From the NCBI RefSeq assembly GCF_001625215.2, contig NC_030381.2, positions 46,932,689 to 46,996,688 of the forward strand: a stretch of 64,000 nucleotides of DNA. Direction: 5' to 3'. Source of the DNA: Daucus carota subsp. sativus. Taxonomy: Eukaryota > Streptophyta > Magnoliopsida > Apiales > Apiaceae. The stretch's first letter is position 1. Each line of letters opens with the position of its first letter. The notes under the pieces were generated by a model. It had not been told where the DNA came from. It saw only the letters and a list, made by a program, of their open reading frames with translations, and made no database searches. The translations under genes were made by a program, and so were the position numbers. Positions 1 through 12,914 of this stretch are shown in pieces.

Positions 1-102
1 AATTAATAATATTTGTTACTTATTTTATGTTCTTAAACACTGCGCATGAGTGCGCACCGAAAGTTTTGTTACATCATATTTTTCTGAATGTTTTGTTTGG
101 TA

Positions 103-361
103 CTCCCTCCCTCCCCCTTTTACATGTTCATTTTGACTTTTGACCAGACAAATTGATTATATTTTGACTGAACTTTACACGTATCAGATAATTGAGAAAA
201 ATAATAAAAATTATATTATTAGAAAGTATAATTAATCTATTTTAATATGCAACTTTCAGATTTTAGAAATGATGAGTAGATAATTTATAATATTTAGTCA
301 AAAATTGATCAATTTGACTTCTCGAAAATCAAAATGAACATGTAAAAAGGTACGGAGGGAG
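103..361. mobile_element. Stowaway-type MITE
   Basis: A 259-bp element flanked by TA dinucleotides at 101-102 and 362-363, the target duplication typical of Tc1/Mariner (Stowaway) MITEs. The left end starts CTCCCTCCCTCCCCC and the right end, read on the other strand, starts CTCCCTCCGTACC. Both continue into TTTTACATGTTCATTTTGA, so the terminal inverted repeats pair over about 35 bp. The interior is AT-rich with no coding capacity. Confidence 0.85.
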
Positions 362-363
362 TA

Positions 364-3300
364 TTAATATGATGATTTAAATAAGTTTTAATGATATTTG
401 GCTATAATCTTATTGCTTTTTTAAGATCCTTTGATATTCAACCTAACCTCCATTAAAGAGTTTTGAGAGGGTTTCATCAGTTTTTACTTGTAAAAAACCC
501 CAATTTCTTTTCGGTTTTCCTGTTATCACATCTTTATTTTTTCAATAAAACTCTCAATTTATTTAGATTTCAATAATTTCCCAATTTATTTGGGTTGTCT
601 TAGTCTCTTCTTGTGTGAGAGTTTGATTTTTGTTTGATTGGGATTTGATGTTTCTATAGCTGAGGTTATAGATCGCAAGATTTTCATGATTTTGATTCAG
701 AGATTCTGATGGAATTGCATATACATCTACAAAGATTTATTTCATTTTAAAATGTATATTATATAATCGAAAGAATAAAACTACTCTGAATATTTAATTA
801 ATGGAATTTTTATTATAAGATTACAAATAAATATAATCGAGCCGAGTCAATCTCAAAATTTGTCTACAACAATAGAGTCAATCTCAAAATTTTTTTAACG
901 GAACACAAAGTTGTGTAACCGAGTACGAATTTATTTATGAATTCTGAGTTGAACAAAACTGTAGTCAAATTTGAATAGAGTCCGGTTATTTATAAGTATA
1001 TCGTATATATTTTTTACTTGACCAATTTTAGAAAATAATTTATATTTTTACAAAGTATATTTGATCATATCTTAATATCCATTTTACCTTCAAATACATA
1101 TAAAAATTAATCTTTTAAATTATAATATTTGTTAATTTAGGCAAACTAGAGTGAAAAAAACAAAGCAAAATTAATTTAGGCTACAATTTTAAGCACACGC
1201 ACAACATCCAATTTTTCAAAATAACTTAAGAAGATTTAGGAAATTGTTAATTTGAATTCAGTTATATTAAATAAATAATTATTCATATTACTTTTTAATT
1301 TTACGATCAATATTACTAACTTTTATAAGACTTAAATTTTTTTTTGATATTTTTTTTGTTGTGTTAAAATGTAATCTAAAATTATAAATATTAAAACTAA
1401 TAAATGAAGATTGTTGACCACAAAAAATATTAATACATATTGAATTAAACTATTTTTCTTGTTACTTTCTGAAATAATTTAATAAATATGAAGTGTTAAG
1501 TATTATAATTTTAAATATGTTTTTATTATGTTCCTATAAAATTGATCCAAATCATGTTAAATATAACAATTAATTATAATAAATAAATAACATATATCAA
1601 GTAAATTTATAAAATTTTATGTCATAATCACCTGCAAAAAAAAACAAGTACGAATTAGTTAATATATATTTCATAATACATATAATACATTTTTTACTTT
1701 AATATCATATTTTAATCTTTGAACTAATACTTATTAACAACAAAATTGAAAATAGATTAGTCAGAATTTTTATTATAATTTTAATAATAAAATAGATTAT
1801 TTGTTTGAATTCAATAGACGGTATATTTTATTATTTAATTTTATATAAAATTATATGTGAGATCGGGACATTTTGCTGAGAGAACATTAATATCATTCAA
1901 CCCCTGATTTTCATATTAATTTTTCATATTATTAATATTTTATTTGATATATTATTCTCAGTAATAAAAAGATTCTTAATCCTCATCCTGAGTGAGACTT
2001 GTGGGATCAGACGTGCGCCAGAAATTAGAACGACCCCCTCAGATTATAGGTTTTAGAAAAAATTGTGCCAGGTCTCGAGACTGACCACATATTTCGATCA
2101 CATGTAATTATCGATTTTATAGCTTCTGTAGAGTGGGTAAATTGTCACAAAGATGCTACAAGTCTGTAACTATTAGTCAAATTAAATATATCAGAATTGT
2201 TACGCAATTTACCAATAATTCATATATTCCGCCTTTGTTTGATTTTTCAAACTAGATTAACTATAATATATATGCATATATATTTATTATTTAAATTTGT
2301 ATCTTAGAAAATATATATAATACTTAATAATATATATATATATATATATATATATTATTTTTTAAATTTATTTAATATATATAATTAACTTGTGAGCAAA
2401 TTTTGATTAAGTTTATTATAAAACATTATAACTATTATACATGAAAAACAACTCATACATACATATATATACATATATACATGTATACAAGGAGATCAAA
2501 TGACAATAAATCATGCATATGAATATAGAGAAGATATAAAAGATTTTTCGACATTTGAAGCTAGTAAATGGAGGGAGATATGATTATATGTCTTTGTAAC
2601 AAAAACTACGATTTAGTTTGATATTTGCAAGAATGATAGGGAGAGTTATACCGTTTACATTGTACATGATGAGATTTTACAAAAAAAAATATTATCAAAA
2701 ATTACATCAAACTCGACAATTTTCAAGGATGGAACAATTATCAACACTATGTTAGACGATTTTATCAAATCATTCAAATCAAGTGATTGAATTTTACGAT
2801 ATCATGGATACTAGTAATATTGAAGAAGCTGTAAATGACAATGCTAAAGAGTTCTATGAGATGATTGATAAAAATGATATTCTTATTTAAACCGCCAGAA
2901 AAAACAATACGAGGATAAGAATGATATTATCACATCTAGTTTCATGATTGGTTTATAAAATAGATTATATATGTGATATGGTACAAAAATATAAATATGT
3001 ATAAAAAAATCAGACACCCCGTCGATAAAACAAATGGAAGAATTTTGATCTTCATTATTTGTCATTTGCTTAAAAGACTTGTGACAAATATGATTATAAT
3101 TTAATTTTTCATTTAGAAAATATTAGAATTTGACATTTGGTTAAAAAGGTGTATCGACCCAATTCACTTGGGGGAAAAGAAAACTAACCTCAACATATTT
3201 TACATGTTTAAAACGAACCCCGCTAAACACTGCCAGCAAACTTTTCTCTTTCTGTGTGTTTGAAAGAGTGAAGAAAAATTCATTCGTTACCACAAGTCTA

Positions 3301-3445
3301 TATAAAACAACACAGTCTAACCTCATAATAGAGTCCTCTCGGGACACTCGAAATCTCAAGCACTGATTTGTGTGACCTAATACGTTAATAGCATAAAAAC
3401 CGTTTATTTTTTACACTACTAGCTAGCCTGCCCCTCCCTTTTCGT
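364..3445. other. AT-rich intergenic DNA
   Basis: About 3 kb with no convincing gene. It is dense in A/T runs and stop codons in every frame. A (TA)n tract lies at about 2330-2356. A short open stretch at 2804-2890 (23 codons from ATG, acidic) looks slightly coding-like, but has no recognisable domain or splice partner. I see no RNA gene. Confidence 0.6.
2330..2356. repeat. (TA)n microsatellite
   Basis: An uninterrupted run of about 13 TA units in the AT-rich region upstream of the first QRT3-like gene. Confidence 0.9.
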
Positions 3446-3449
3446 GTCC

Positions 3450-3456
3450 TATATAT
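3450..3456 (+). promoter_or_regulatory. TATA box of the first QRT3-like gene
   Basis: TATATAT about 137 bp upstream of the ATG at 3593, in a pyrimidine-rich context. It is the only good TATA motif close to this start. The inferred transcript would begin near 3480-3490. Confidence 0.5.
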
Positions 3457-3592
3457 TCACACCCATAAAGATATCTCTTACTATTTCTTTATAAGTCATT
3501 TCTTCAAGGTTGCAAGATCAGCCCTTCTCTTCCCATGACCTAGTTTTTCTCTTTTATTAATAGAGAGAATAAACAAAAAAAAAGGTTGCAAT

Positions 3593-6139
3593 ATGGCGAG
3601 AAGGGCTCCAGTGTTAGTGTTAGTGCTCATCGGCATAGGACTGCTGATGAATTGTATGATCACAGTTGATGCATATCATGAATTTTCAGCTGAGCATTAT
3701 TTTCCAGGCAGCCGTTTCGGCGAAAATAAAAGAAGGGTGCAATTTTATAAGGCCCCGTCGATTGCTCAAGTTGACGGTACATTTCGTCCTCCTAGCCCTG
3801 TAATTCTTGATTCATCGGCGCCAAGCTCGCCTGCTCCGTCGTCGTATGTTCACGCGAAAGCTCCACAGCTGAGAACTCATTCAACAGCCCCATCACCATC
3901 AGTAAGTAAGCTTTTTGGTTTTTTGAATACAAATCAAAAAAATTGATTTAAAATCGATTTTTGTATCATAACATTCCAGTGGCTAGTTAAAATGTATAAC
4001 TATATTTGATTTCATTAAATAGCTAGAGGTTGAATAAATTTAAATCAGATTTGTGAACTTGTTAGATGTTGGATACATGCAGATTAAAAATGGGGTGGCA
4101 AGGATACGTGAGTATCACGTGACGGCCTACGGAGCAGACCCGACCGGACAATCCGACAGCACGGATGCAATTCTGAGAGCCATAGCAGATGCAGTGCGAG
4201 GGCCAGGCAATGGGGAGATGATGAGAGGAATAGTGAATCTTGGCGGCGTTAGGATCGATCTTGAGGGTGGAATTTACAAGATCAGCCGCCCTTTGCGCCT
4301 TCCTGTTGCTGGCCGAGGTAACCTAATGGTAAATTTGCTTATTCCCATTTTTTTACCGCTTATGTAATTCTCACAAGTGTCAGATTGGTGTCAAGTTTCG
4401 ATGTTTTTTGTGTGGTAAAACATGACATGTGAATCGTTTGTAAAAATTGCAATATAATTACTGGTGTAATTTTGGTAATTTTGGTTAGAGCCGATGGAGA
4501 AATAGTTCGGCAAAGACTAGAATATAGAGTAGTATACAGACCACTCAATGATTGACTGACATTATTCTAATTTAGACAATTTAGTAGATTTCTAAATATA
4601 CAGTAGCAGTAGGTGATTTAAATGTGTGTAATAGGAAATCTTAGTCATGGTGTGGGTGGGGAGTGATGTTTAAGGGAGCCATTGCACCGGATTAATTATG
4701 GTACTTGTTATCAAAGATCTGATCAATCTGAGCACAGTTGGATAGCTCAAGTAGTTCAGAGTTTATCCTCTCGTCCTAGGTCTCGGGTTCTCAAGAATAT
4801 TTGCCAAGAAATTACATGCTCCATATATAGGCTCTCTGTTTTGGCTGCTGCTGGTGCTTCTTCTTCTTCTGATTCTGCTGCATGTTTTTCATTTTCTTTT
4901 ACCATGCTTGATTTACATGGAAAATTATTTAAAATTGTACAAAGTCAATAAGCATCATATATCGTTAATCCTTATGATATTCTCTTTTTCTCTTTCACAC
5001 AATCCAATTATTTATTTCAATGCCCCACATTTACAATTATCAGTCATGATTCGGGTAATACTCAGGAAAATTAATCAATTATTTAAAATTCATGGCCTGT
5101 CATGATTCACAATATAGTGCTGATTGTGATTTTTGCTGGAAATAAACAGATTCACGGAGGGACCTTAAGAGCTTCTGATAACTTCCCAACAGATGGCTAT
5201 CTGATTGATCTGTCAGCTTCATCTGATCTCGAATACATCTATGAATTTGTGACACTAAGAGACTTGATGCTGGACTCCAATTTCAGGGGAGGCGCAATTC
5301 AAGTTGTGGACTCACTCAGAACCAGCATTGACAATTGTTACATTACACACTTCACTACCACTGGTATCAGGGTCCAGGCTGGCCACGAGACGTACATTCG
5401 TAACTGCTACATGGGGCAACACATCACGGCGGGTGCAGATCCTGGAGAAAAAGATTTCTCTGGAACAGCCATAATTCTAGGAGGCAATGACAATGCTGTC
5501 ACCGATACTGTGATTTTCTCAGCTGCCATCGGCATTGTCATTGAGGGTCAGGCTAATACGCTCTCTGGAGTACATTGTTACAATAAGGCCACGCCTTTTG
5601 GCGGTGTGGGGGTTTATTTAAAAGTCCCTGGCTTGACACAAACAAGGATTGTGAATTGTTATCTTGATTACACAGGCATCGTCGCTGAAGATCCTGTACA
5701 GCTCCACATTTCTAGTAGCTTTTTCCTGGGAGACGCGTTTGTTCTCCTCAGGTCAATTAAAGGAGTCGCGAATGGAGTTAATATTGTTGATAACATGTTT
5801 TCGGGGTCAGATCAGGGGATTGAAATAGTCCAATTGGATGAAAAAACAAGCAAATTCAAGGATGTGAAGCAAGTCATAGTTGATAGAAATAATGTGAATG
5901 GAATGAAAATCAAATCCACGATTGCTCGCGCGACTGTGGAGGGCAATGATAGCTCCTGGACAGTTGATTTCAGTCGAGATTTATTATTCCCGAATTTAAT
6001 AAAATCGGTGCAATATTCATTGCAGGCCACTGGCAGCCAATTTCCTAATCATGCTCTGCGTAGCGTGACAGATAATCGTATCGTTATCACGACGGACAGG
6101 GTGGTTCCTGCCAGTGTTACTGTCACGGTGGATCAGTGA
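3593..6139 (+). CDS. QRT3-like: QRT3-like polygalacturonase-family protein, copy A
   Basis: Three exons spliced by hand: 3593-3901, 4083-4328 and 5150-6139. All junctions are phase 0 with GT-AG introns, giving 514 residues. Residues 1-27 form a signal peptide (MARRAP, then a Leu/Val/Ile core ending TVDA). A Pro/Ser-rich linker follows to about residue 103. Exon 2 opens the pectin-lyase-like fold with YGADPTGQSDSTDAI, the start pattern of the Pectate_lyase_3 (PF12708) group. Exon 3 carries the parallel beta-helix, including DFSGTAI, GNDNAVTD and GVHCYNKAT. QUARTET3 in Arabidopsis is a divergent polygalacturonase that degrades the pollen mother cell wall so that tetrads separate. The classical GH28 catalytic motifs are not obvious here, as in QRT3 itself. 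The protein is probably secreted. Copy B at 11.2 kb has the same exon plan, so the two are local duplicates. A SINE-like insert lies in intron 2. The family is sure; pollen function is inference. Confidence 0.88.
4728..4905 (+). mobile_element. tRNA-derived SINE candidate in intron 2 of copy A
   Basis: The head contains GGATAGCTCAAGTAG, which resembles a Pol III A box, and about 40 bp later GGTCTCGGGTTC, which resembles a B box. This is the spacing of a tRNA-related SINE promoter. It is followed by a pyrimidine-rich tail with CTTCTTCTTCTTCTG. A related head occurs at 17663-17720. No clear target duplication was found, so the ends are approximate. Confidence 0.45.
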
Positions 6140-8700
6140 GTGCCAGGTTTGTGGCGACTATAGACCAAGTTTGCATATGACATTGGGACCTTTTTGGGAT
6201 CCAGCTGCTTGTGCAGAGCTGATGGAGTTAAATTTACATACAATTTTCTTGATTTATTAAGTGTATATGATATACTATTGGTGAAAAGAAGTATAAAAAC
6301 TATTAAGATGAATCTGATACCGGAAATGAATGGATATTTTAAATTTATGTGATTGCTGAGAAGCATGGCTTTTATGAAATTGGATCGGATAGTTTTACAT
6401 ATATATTTTAAGAAAAACTTAAAGAACGTTGCTGAACTGTTTAAGCTGTGAATTCGACCCTTGTTCATCCGAATCGAGAATCATAAATATCAGAACAAAT
6501 ATTCGTTACAAAGACATATAAGAGGTTAAATCGTGAGAAAAAGAAAAAAATTAAGTATAGAATTATGGGTACAATTTACATAAGTAGGCAGATGTACATT
6601 TTACAAGACATGTAAATGTTAGAGATGCGAGCATGACTTCCGTAAAAACACATCACATCGGAAGCTGATGCTACGTACAATACATGCTTTATGCGTTTTT
6701 CATCATCTATGAATTGTAAGTTGCAATTGACTATATGGGCCCTTTGGTACCCTTTCAAACGGTCTTGACAACAGTCAGTCGTACCAAATTTCAATTCAAA
6801 ATTTCTCTTAAGTCAATTATATTAAATCATGAGTTTTGTTAGCAAGCTAGGATACCGCTCATCTATGCTATAGCTTGCCTAATTTTTGGCAAGGTGAGGA
6901 GCTAACTGACAGGTCTCTCTTCTCGCTTTCCAGTAGAATGCGAAATTCAATATTGATCTGAGATTCAATTCGTCAGAAATTGGAAAGTGTGGTGATTAGA
7001 CGATGTTGTTATATAATTATTGATGTCTTAACATATTTTTCTTTTGCTTTTTCTTATTTTATGAATGCTTGTTGTGTGTCTTTATGCCACAATTGAGGTA
7101 TGTTATCTCAAATTTTTGAAAATTTACTGTTATATTAATTTTGTTAAGTTAGATGAAGATGTGAATATACCTGTTACTTGTTATTTTTTCTCAATTAGTA
7201 TCGTAGTTGTTTTGGTTAATTGTTATAGTTTTTGGACTCTATATTTTATTGTATTATTTCTTGGTTAGAATTTTAAGTTTCTTGTTCACTATTTATACCT
7301 CAAGATCATTGTTTGATTTGATTGGTTTTGTGATCATTTGTTGTTTCTTTTTTATCAAATTTGTCCAATAAGACGAGTGAATAAATTTTTAGTCAAGTCT
7401 TAAATCATGTGAATATTTAAGTTTTCGGTAAATGATTAATAAAAAATTATATTACACCTACAAAAATAATTAAAACGGACAAATATATAGTAAAATTAAT
7501 TAAATCAGGATTTGAATCATCAAAGTTGTGATGGGTGAGCATAATTTGAAATGTAGTACATCCACCAACCACTTATTTTGGAGATAATCTTAACCATTTG
7601 TTATAGCCTTGACAAATATATATACACTTGTTTGGTGCAAACGAATTCAAACAATCGACTATAACTATGACACCGGACAATCTAACTAATGTGACAAAAT
7701 AAAATTTCATAGATTTGCGATTCAGGATACGGAGAAAATAAGACAAACACTTACAACGAGAAAAAATAGGTCCAATATATGGGTAGAAAAATCTATCAAT
7801 GAGGTACTAAACTCTCATTAGAGAGAGAAATTTAGTGAAAAACCAAACAAAATTAAGAGAGAATAAGGAAATTATAGAATAGTAAGTGATAATCAAAAAA
7901 AAGATAAATATTTCAAGCACTTTACTCCTTGGTTAATGCCAGTGTTTTAGCTTCTCCTGAAGCAGCAGTCTCCTGTGCTACTCCCACTGCTTCTGAATTG
8001 TATACGCCAAGACTTAATGGTAAAATGCTACACATATTTTAAAATTTTTGTAAAATATAATTTTATAATTTTTTATATGATTTTTGTTTTGAATAAAAAT
8101 CTTGATATATTTTAAAAATTAAATATAGAATTATATTTTATAAAAATATTAAAATACGTAACAAACAGTAAAAAAACGTATAAAAATGAGTGGGATAAAG
8201 TAAGTAGCAAACTAGAAACGTATAAAATACAAGGATTCCCTTATATAAAAATATTTTTATGTTAGGATTTAGTATTATATAATTAAAAAAATGTTTAATT
8301 ATATTAAATTAGGAAGCAGAATAAAAAAAATGATAAAGATGAACATAAAACAAAGTAATGGCATACACAAAATAATATAATAAATTCGTCCCTCTAATTT
8401 CTTTAACATTTTCTCACGCTTCATAAGTATTTGACCGTATAGAAAATATAATTTAAAAATATATTTTAAAATTTTATTTTCTGTATAATTTATTATTAAA
8501 ATTATATAAATAATTAACTTATAAAATTTTATTTTATTAAAATTTTAAAATCCATAACTAACCACCCTTCTCAATGTAAAGAACAAGAACCAGGATTATT
8601 TTTTTTTTATCAGAAACTGGAAACAGACTCGAATCTTATTCCAGAAAAGAAAAACTAATAAATGTGACAAACTGCTAATTTATTCTTGACTTTTTTATTT
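6140..8700. other. intergenic, no gene seen
   Basis: This stretch holds the 3' UTR of QRT3-like copy A and then AT-rich DNA. Short open frames here (for example 7065-7268) have hydrophobic, AT-driven composition and no domain. I see nothing that supports a gene or RNA. Confidence 0.55.
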
Positions 8701-9076
8701 TCCTTTTTTCTTTCTGAAGCTCGCATACAAAACAGCAGGTAACTCTCCTCCTAGCTTCCTCTTCACTATGCTGCTATACTCTTGATATATTTCATCGTTT
8801 GTATGTTTATATGTTTTATTTGTTTACTTTTATGATGGCCATATCAAACTGATGATGCCCAATTGAGGAGGGTGAACATTTTTTATTGATGTCTGCTATC
8901 TGTTTGATCAAAGTATCCTGAGAACCAAATTCCCTAGTTGTGTTGTATCAGGACTTCACGTTAATCTTTACAGGTGCTCTGCTCATTGTTGTGGGAATGT
9001 TGCTATTCGAAATTTTGTTTAACCTAATAGTAAAATTTCATTGTTTGAAAATTCAGGTGATTGGGTTGAAGGAAAT

Positions 9077-10170
9077 ATGCTTAAGCAAGTGCACAACAAG
9101 CTATTTGCTCGTGGAAGTGATAAAATTTTGCCTGCCTTGTATATGTTAAGAAAAGGTCTACATTGTGGACAGGTACACGCTGTAATGTCTACTTTATTTA
9201 CAGACAGTTTTAGAACAACTGATAGTTATTTATTCCACTTTCAGAAGCAAAACTTCATGTCTTTGATGAACAGCTGAGTTTGATTAAGAAAGGCTTTCGA
9301 GAACCTACTTGTATATCTACCGTGATCCTTGACCATCAATTGATTATATATTACTTCATATTTGTATCTAACGATGTAGAACAAGTGTAGAAAAACATGA
9401 ATGTAGATGAAGATGATAGTGAGGGTGGATGTAATCCTTTTGCAAAAAAAGTGAAGTCCGGAAACAAACTGTAACTTTAGTATAGAGTATTTGAGTTTAG
9501 CTGTAGGTGAATTCAATATTGCATCTCCTTATACTGTATTACCTGACTGAACTTTATTATCGGCTTCAATATCCAGTCATTTGTCAAATAGGATATAATT
9601 CATCCACCAGCAACAAATTATCGGCTTTTGGTAAAAAGAAAATAGATATTGTTTGCTATAATTCAGGGAATCATTAGCTTCGAATGCTCCTAACCATCTA
9701 TTCTGTATAACTTGCAGCCTCGTTTAGCACCCAGGAGCTTTTTTGGAGTAGAGGATTTCCTTGATGATAACAATAGTCGACCGTACACATACCAGAAGGA
9801 GAAAAAGTCCAAGAATCCAAACAAACATGTATCATTCAAACAGCGCACTGTAGCTTATATGGAGCCTTTTACATTAGATGTGTTCATTTCAAAGCGTTTT
9901 GTCTCAGCCTCCATAACTCACAGAGTAACAAGCAAGCAAGTTGCTGTTGCCGGTACAAACTCCAAAGACATTAAAGCTGCACTCAAATCGCGATCAGATA
10001 TTCCGGCATGTTTGTCTGTAGGTAAGATTTTATCGGAGAGGGCTAGGGAAGCGGATGTCTACACAGCTTCTTACACTCCAAGAGATAGGGACAAGTTTGA
10101 AGGGAAAATCAGAGCAGTTGTGCAATCCTTGATTGATAATGGAATTGATATTAAAGTCTACCTGGATTAG
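9077..10170 (+). CDS. Ribosomal L18p/L5e family protein (organellar type)
   Basis: Two coding exons, 9077-9172 and 9718-10170, join in phase 0 to give 182 residues. A probable non-coding first exon ends near 8740 (AACAGCAG before GTAACT), and the coding first exon begins after the AG at 9055-9056. The ATG at 9077 is the first in frame. The first 32 residues are Lys/Arg-rich without acidic clusters, compatible with an organelle presequence. The C-terminal domain carries an L18-like core (VSASITHRVTSKQVAVAGTN, then ILSERAREADV) and ends FEGKIRAVVQSLIDNGIDIK before the stop. Bacterial-type uL18 binds 5S rRNA in the large subunit. Plants have several such nuclear genes; this one resembles the longer, less studied group rather than the short plastid L18. 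It sits between the two QRT3-like genes, with no functional link evident. The family is firm; the organelle is inferred. Confidence 0.78.
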
Positions 10171-11128
10171 CTCATTTTTCATTTTTTGCTGGCATTTTTA
10201 AGAACTCTTGCTAGGTTTAGTATCCCTTGGACAATCTTTTGTAGTTATATTGTTGTGTGAAACATCATAATCAATGGTTGTGCTGTTTATTCCCTTATGC
10301 AACTCTTCTGACGTACATCTAAGGACTTCGTCTGCAAAATATACAATTTTGTTAAGCTATATACAGAATTTATGTTAAGAAACCTTTATTAGTTATGAAC
10401 TTATGATACAGTAATTTCATGTACGATACAGGTAATTTTCATACATGTATTCTTGTATATATGGATTTTAATATACCAAATTATTGTTCTGTTTTGTAAT
10501 TTGCCATAAGACGTTAACAAGAGGAGAGAATACACATGTACAATTGAACATGACTAACATATATATTAATCTAGGGTTTGTTTGAATTCAGGCCTTTTAT
10601 GTTGCCTTTTTTAACAAAAACGGTGGCTTAAAATCCTTTTTTAAGTGGTCAAGTCAAGTGACCCACTTTACAACAATACAACTTATCAAACTTCAAATTG
10701 TGGGAATATATAATAATCTAATGGAAAAAACAATTTACCTTAAATTTTTCCCTATAAAACCTCCTAATAGTTGAGTCTTTCTTCATTATATTAATTTTTT
10801 AAATATAGTCATTAGGTAGAGGAATATAAATTATATAATAACAATTATCATTTTTTTGACAAAGGGTAGATGAATATAATTTGAACACTTTCCCCTCTAG
10901 AAAAGTTAAAAGAAAAAAATATGTGCACGAGTTAAAGGCCTAAAGCAAGCACTGCAGGCTAATTAATCAAAAACTTACAGCATAACCGCAATGTTTGACA
11001 AGCTGGAGAAATTATTTTACCATTACTTTTCATCCCCCAACTCTTTCTTAGATCTTACGTGCATGCACTTGCACCAAATAGCAATGCATGTAGTCTCTTA
11101 CTACACTTCTCTATGTGCACTTATCATC
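10171..11128. other. intergenic between the L18 gene and QRT3-like copy B
   Basis: This contains the L18 gene 3' UTR (to roughly 10.5 kb) and the AT-rich upstream region of copy B. No additional gene was seen. Confidence 0.55.
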
Positions 11129-11136
11129 TATAAATA
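11129..11136 (+). promoter_or_regulatory. TATA box of the second QRT3-like gene
   Basis: TATAAATA lies 69 bp upstream of the ATG at 11198, in a context (ATCTATAAATAAGCCCC) that matches a strong plant TATA box. It implies a short 5' UTR of about 35-40 nt. Confidence 0.7.
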
Positions 11137-11197
11137 AGCCCCTCAACCAAGCACTCAATATAATTCTCTTGCCTTGTTAACTTAATATTATCAAACA

Positions 11198-12914
11198 ATG
11201 AGAATATCTTCAGTAGTTTACATCTTTGTCATGTTTCTGTTTGTAAACCAAGCATCGTGTAAGTTTCACAAACAGAAGAAATTATATGATTTCGAAACCA
11301 AGCTGCTTCGCAAGACCTCAGGAGGCGCAGCAGCAGCTCCATTGCCTAGCCAGGATTCCTCCTTTTCGATGCCTTCAAGCGCCCCAAAGGTGAACTAATT
11401 GTTACTAATTGTTACATGCATGCATGCTATTGCTATCTCTTTGTTTTCTTGTCTGTGTTAATTGCTTTGTTTACCAATTTTCTTGTTTGCATAACGTGAA
11501 CAGAGTGTTGGCAGAGTGTTTTACCCTATAGGATACGGAGCTGACCCGAGTGGGGAGCAAGATAGCAGCGATGCAATACTTGAAGCAATGGAAGATGCAG
11601 TGAGGAGTGATAAACAAGGACTGGAACTAATGCCTGGAATTACAGACATGGGAGGTGTTGTTATTGACTTGCAAGGTGCTAGTTTCAAGATCAATAGACC
11701 AATTAGGGTCCCTGCCTTTACTGGCAATCTCGTGGTACCTAATTTCATTTCTTTTTATGAATGTTGATTCCTAAAACAGTGTGGCCATGGCGCATGTTAA
11801 AACAGTGTTAAACTTGATCAATAATATTTGGTTTTAATAGATTCAAGGAGGAACATTTCGCGCATCAGAGTCATTTCCAACTGATCGCCATCTAGTTGAG
11901 CTTTGGTCTCCAAACTCAATAAAACTTGACAGTACAGAGATTGCTCAACTTGATGGATTTTCTGACCAGAAAGTCCAAACTCATGGAATATACTATGAGG
12001 CCATTACTTTTAGAGACATTCTCTTCGATTCAGCTTTCCGAGGAGGAGGCCTTTTTGTGGTTGATTCAGCTAGAATCCGAATAGTAGATTGCTTCTTTCT
12101 CCACTTCATGACACAAGGCATTCTGGTACAAAAAGGGCATGAAACTTTCATTTCTACTTGTTTTCTAGGTGAACATCCTACAGTTGGGGGTGATAGACGT
12201 GAACGCGATTTCTCAGGCACAGCCATTGATCTTGCTAGCAATGACAATGCAGTCACTGACGTCGCCATTTTCTCAGCAGCCATTGGAATTACTCTAAGAG
12301 GCCAAGCTAATATTGTCACAGGTGTACATTGCTATAACAAAGCTACATATTTTGGCGGTGTGGGGATTTTGGTTAAGGCAGGACAGACTAGAATTGATAA
12401 TTCTTACTTGGATTACAATTCTATAATCATTGAAGACCCTTCTCAAGTTCATGTCACTAATGGATTCTTCCTTGGAGAAGGAAACGTTGTGCTCAAAGCG
12501 ATTAAAGGTCGGATATCTGGATTGACTGTTGTCAACAATATGTTCACAGGGAATGCAAAAAGTGCAAAACCAACCATTTGTTTAGATGGGAAGTTTACAA
12601 AGATTGATCAAGTTGTGATTGATCACAACAATGTGAATGGAATGAAACTGAAATCGACGGTTGGGAAGATGGTTGTGGCTGGAAAGGGGGCAAAATGGAC
12701 GGCAGATTTCTCCTCACTCTTGGTATTTCCAGATCAAATAAATCATGTTCAGTACTCAGTTTATCAGGGACCAAGAGAAGTTTCTACAGGGCATGCATTG
12801 ACAAAGATTTCGAAAAATGCTGTGGTTGTTGAAAGTGAAAAGGAGATTGAAGGGGTTGTTTCTATTGTAGTTGATCAGTATAGCCTGGATGGAGAACAAT
12901 ACTTATTCATGTAG
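11198..12914 (+). CDS. QRT3-like: QRT3-like polygalacturonase-family protein, copy B
   Basis: Exons 11198-11389, 11504-11734 and 11841-12914 all join in phase 0 and give 498 residues. A signal peptide is clear (MRISSVVYIFVMFLFVNQAS, cut near Cys21). A short basic and Ala/Pro/Ser-rich linker precedes the fold, which opens with RVFYPIGYGADPSGEQDSSD in exon 2. Exon 3 holds the beta-helix, with the same DFSGTAI, NDNAVTD, IFSAAIGI and GVHCYNKAT blocks as copy A. Compared with A the linker is shorter, and exon 3 has about 25 extra residues near its start (around EIAQLDGFSDQKVQ). Introns are short (114 and 106 bp), whereas copy A has an 821-bp second intron that gained a SINE-like insert. The protein is likely secreted to the cell wall or apoplast and acts on pectin. 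Which copy is the functional QRT3 orthologue cannot be decided here. Confidence 0.88.

Noticed and set aside
2804-2890. Short acidic frame that resembles part of a transposase
   Set aside because: Only 23 codons, no domain and no neighbouring support.
9245-9480. Extra coding exon in the L18 intron (for example the block VFDEQLSLIKKGFREPT)
   Set aside because: The frame has stops and no good donor, while 9172 to 9718 already joins in phase 0. It could be a decayed fragment.
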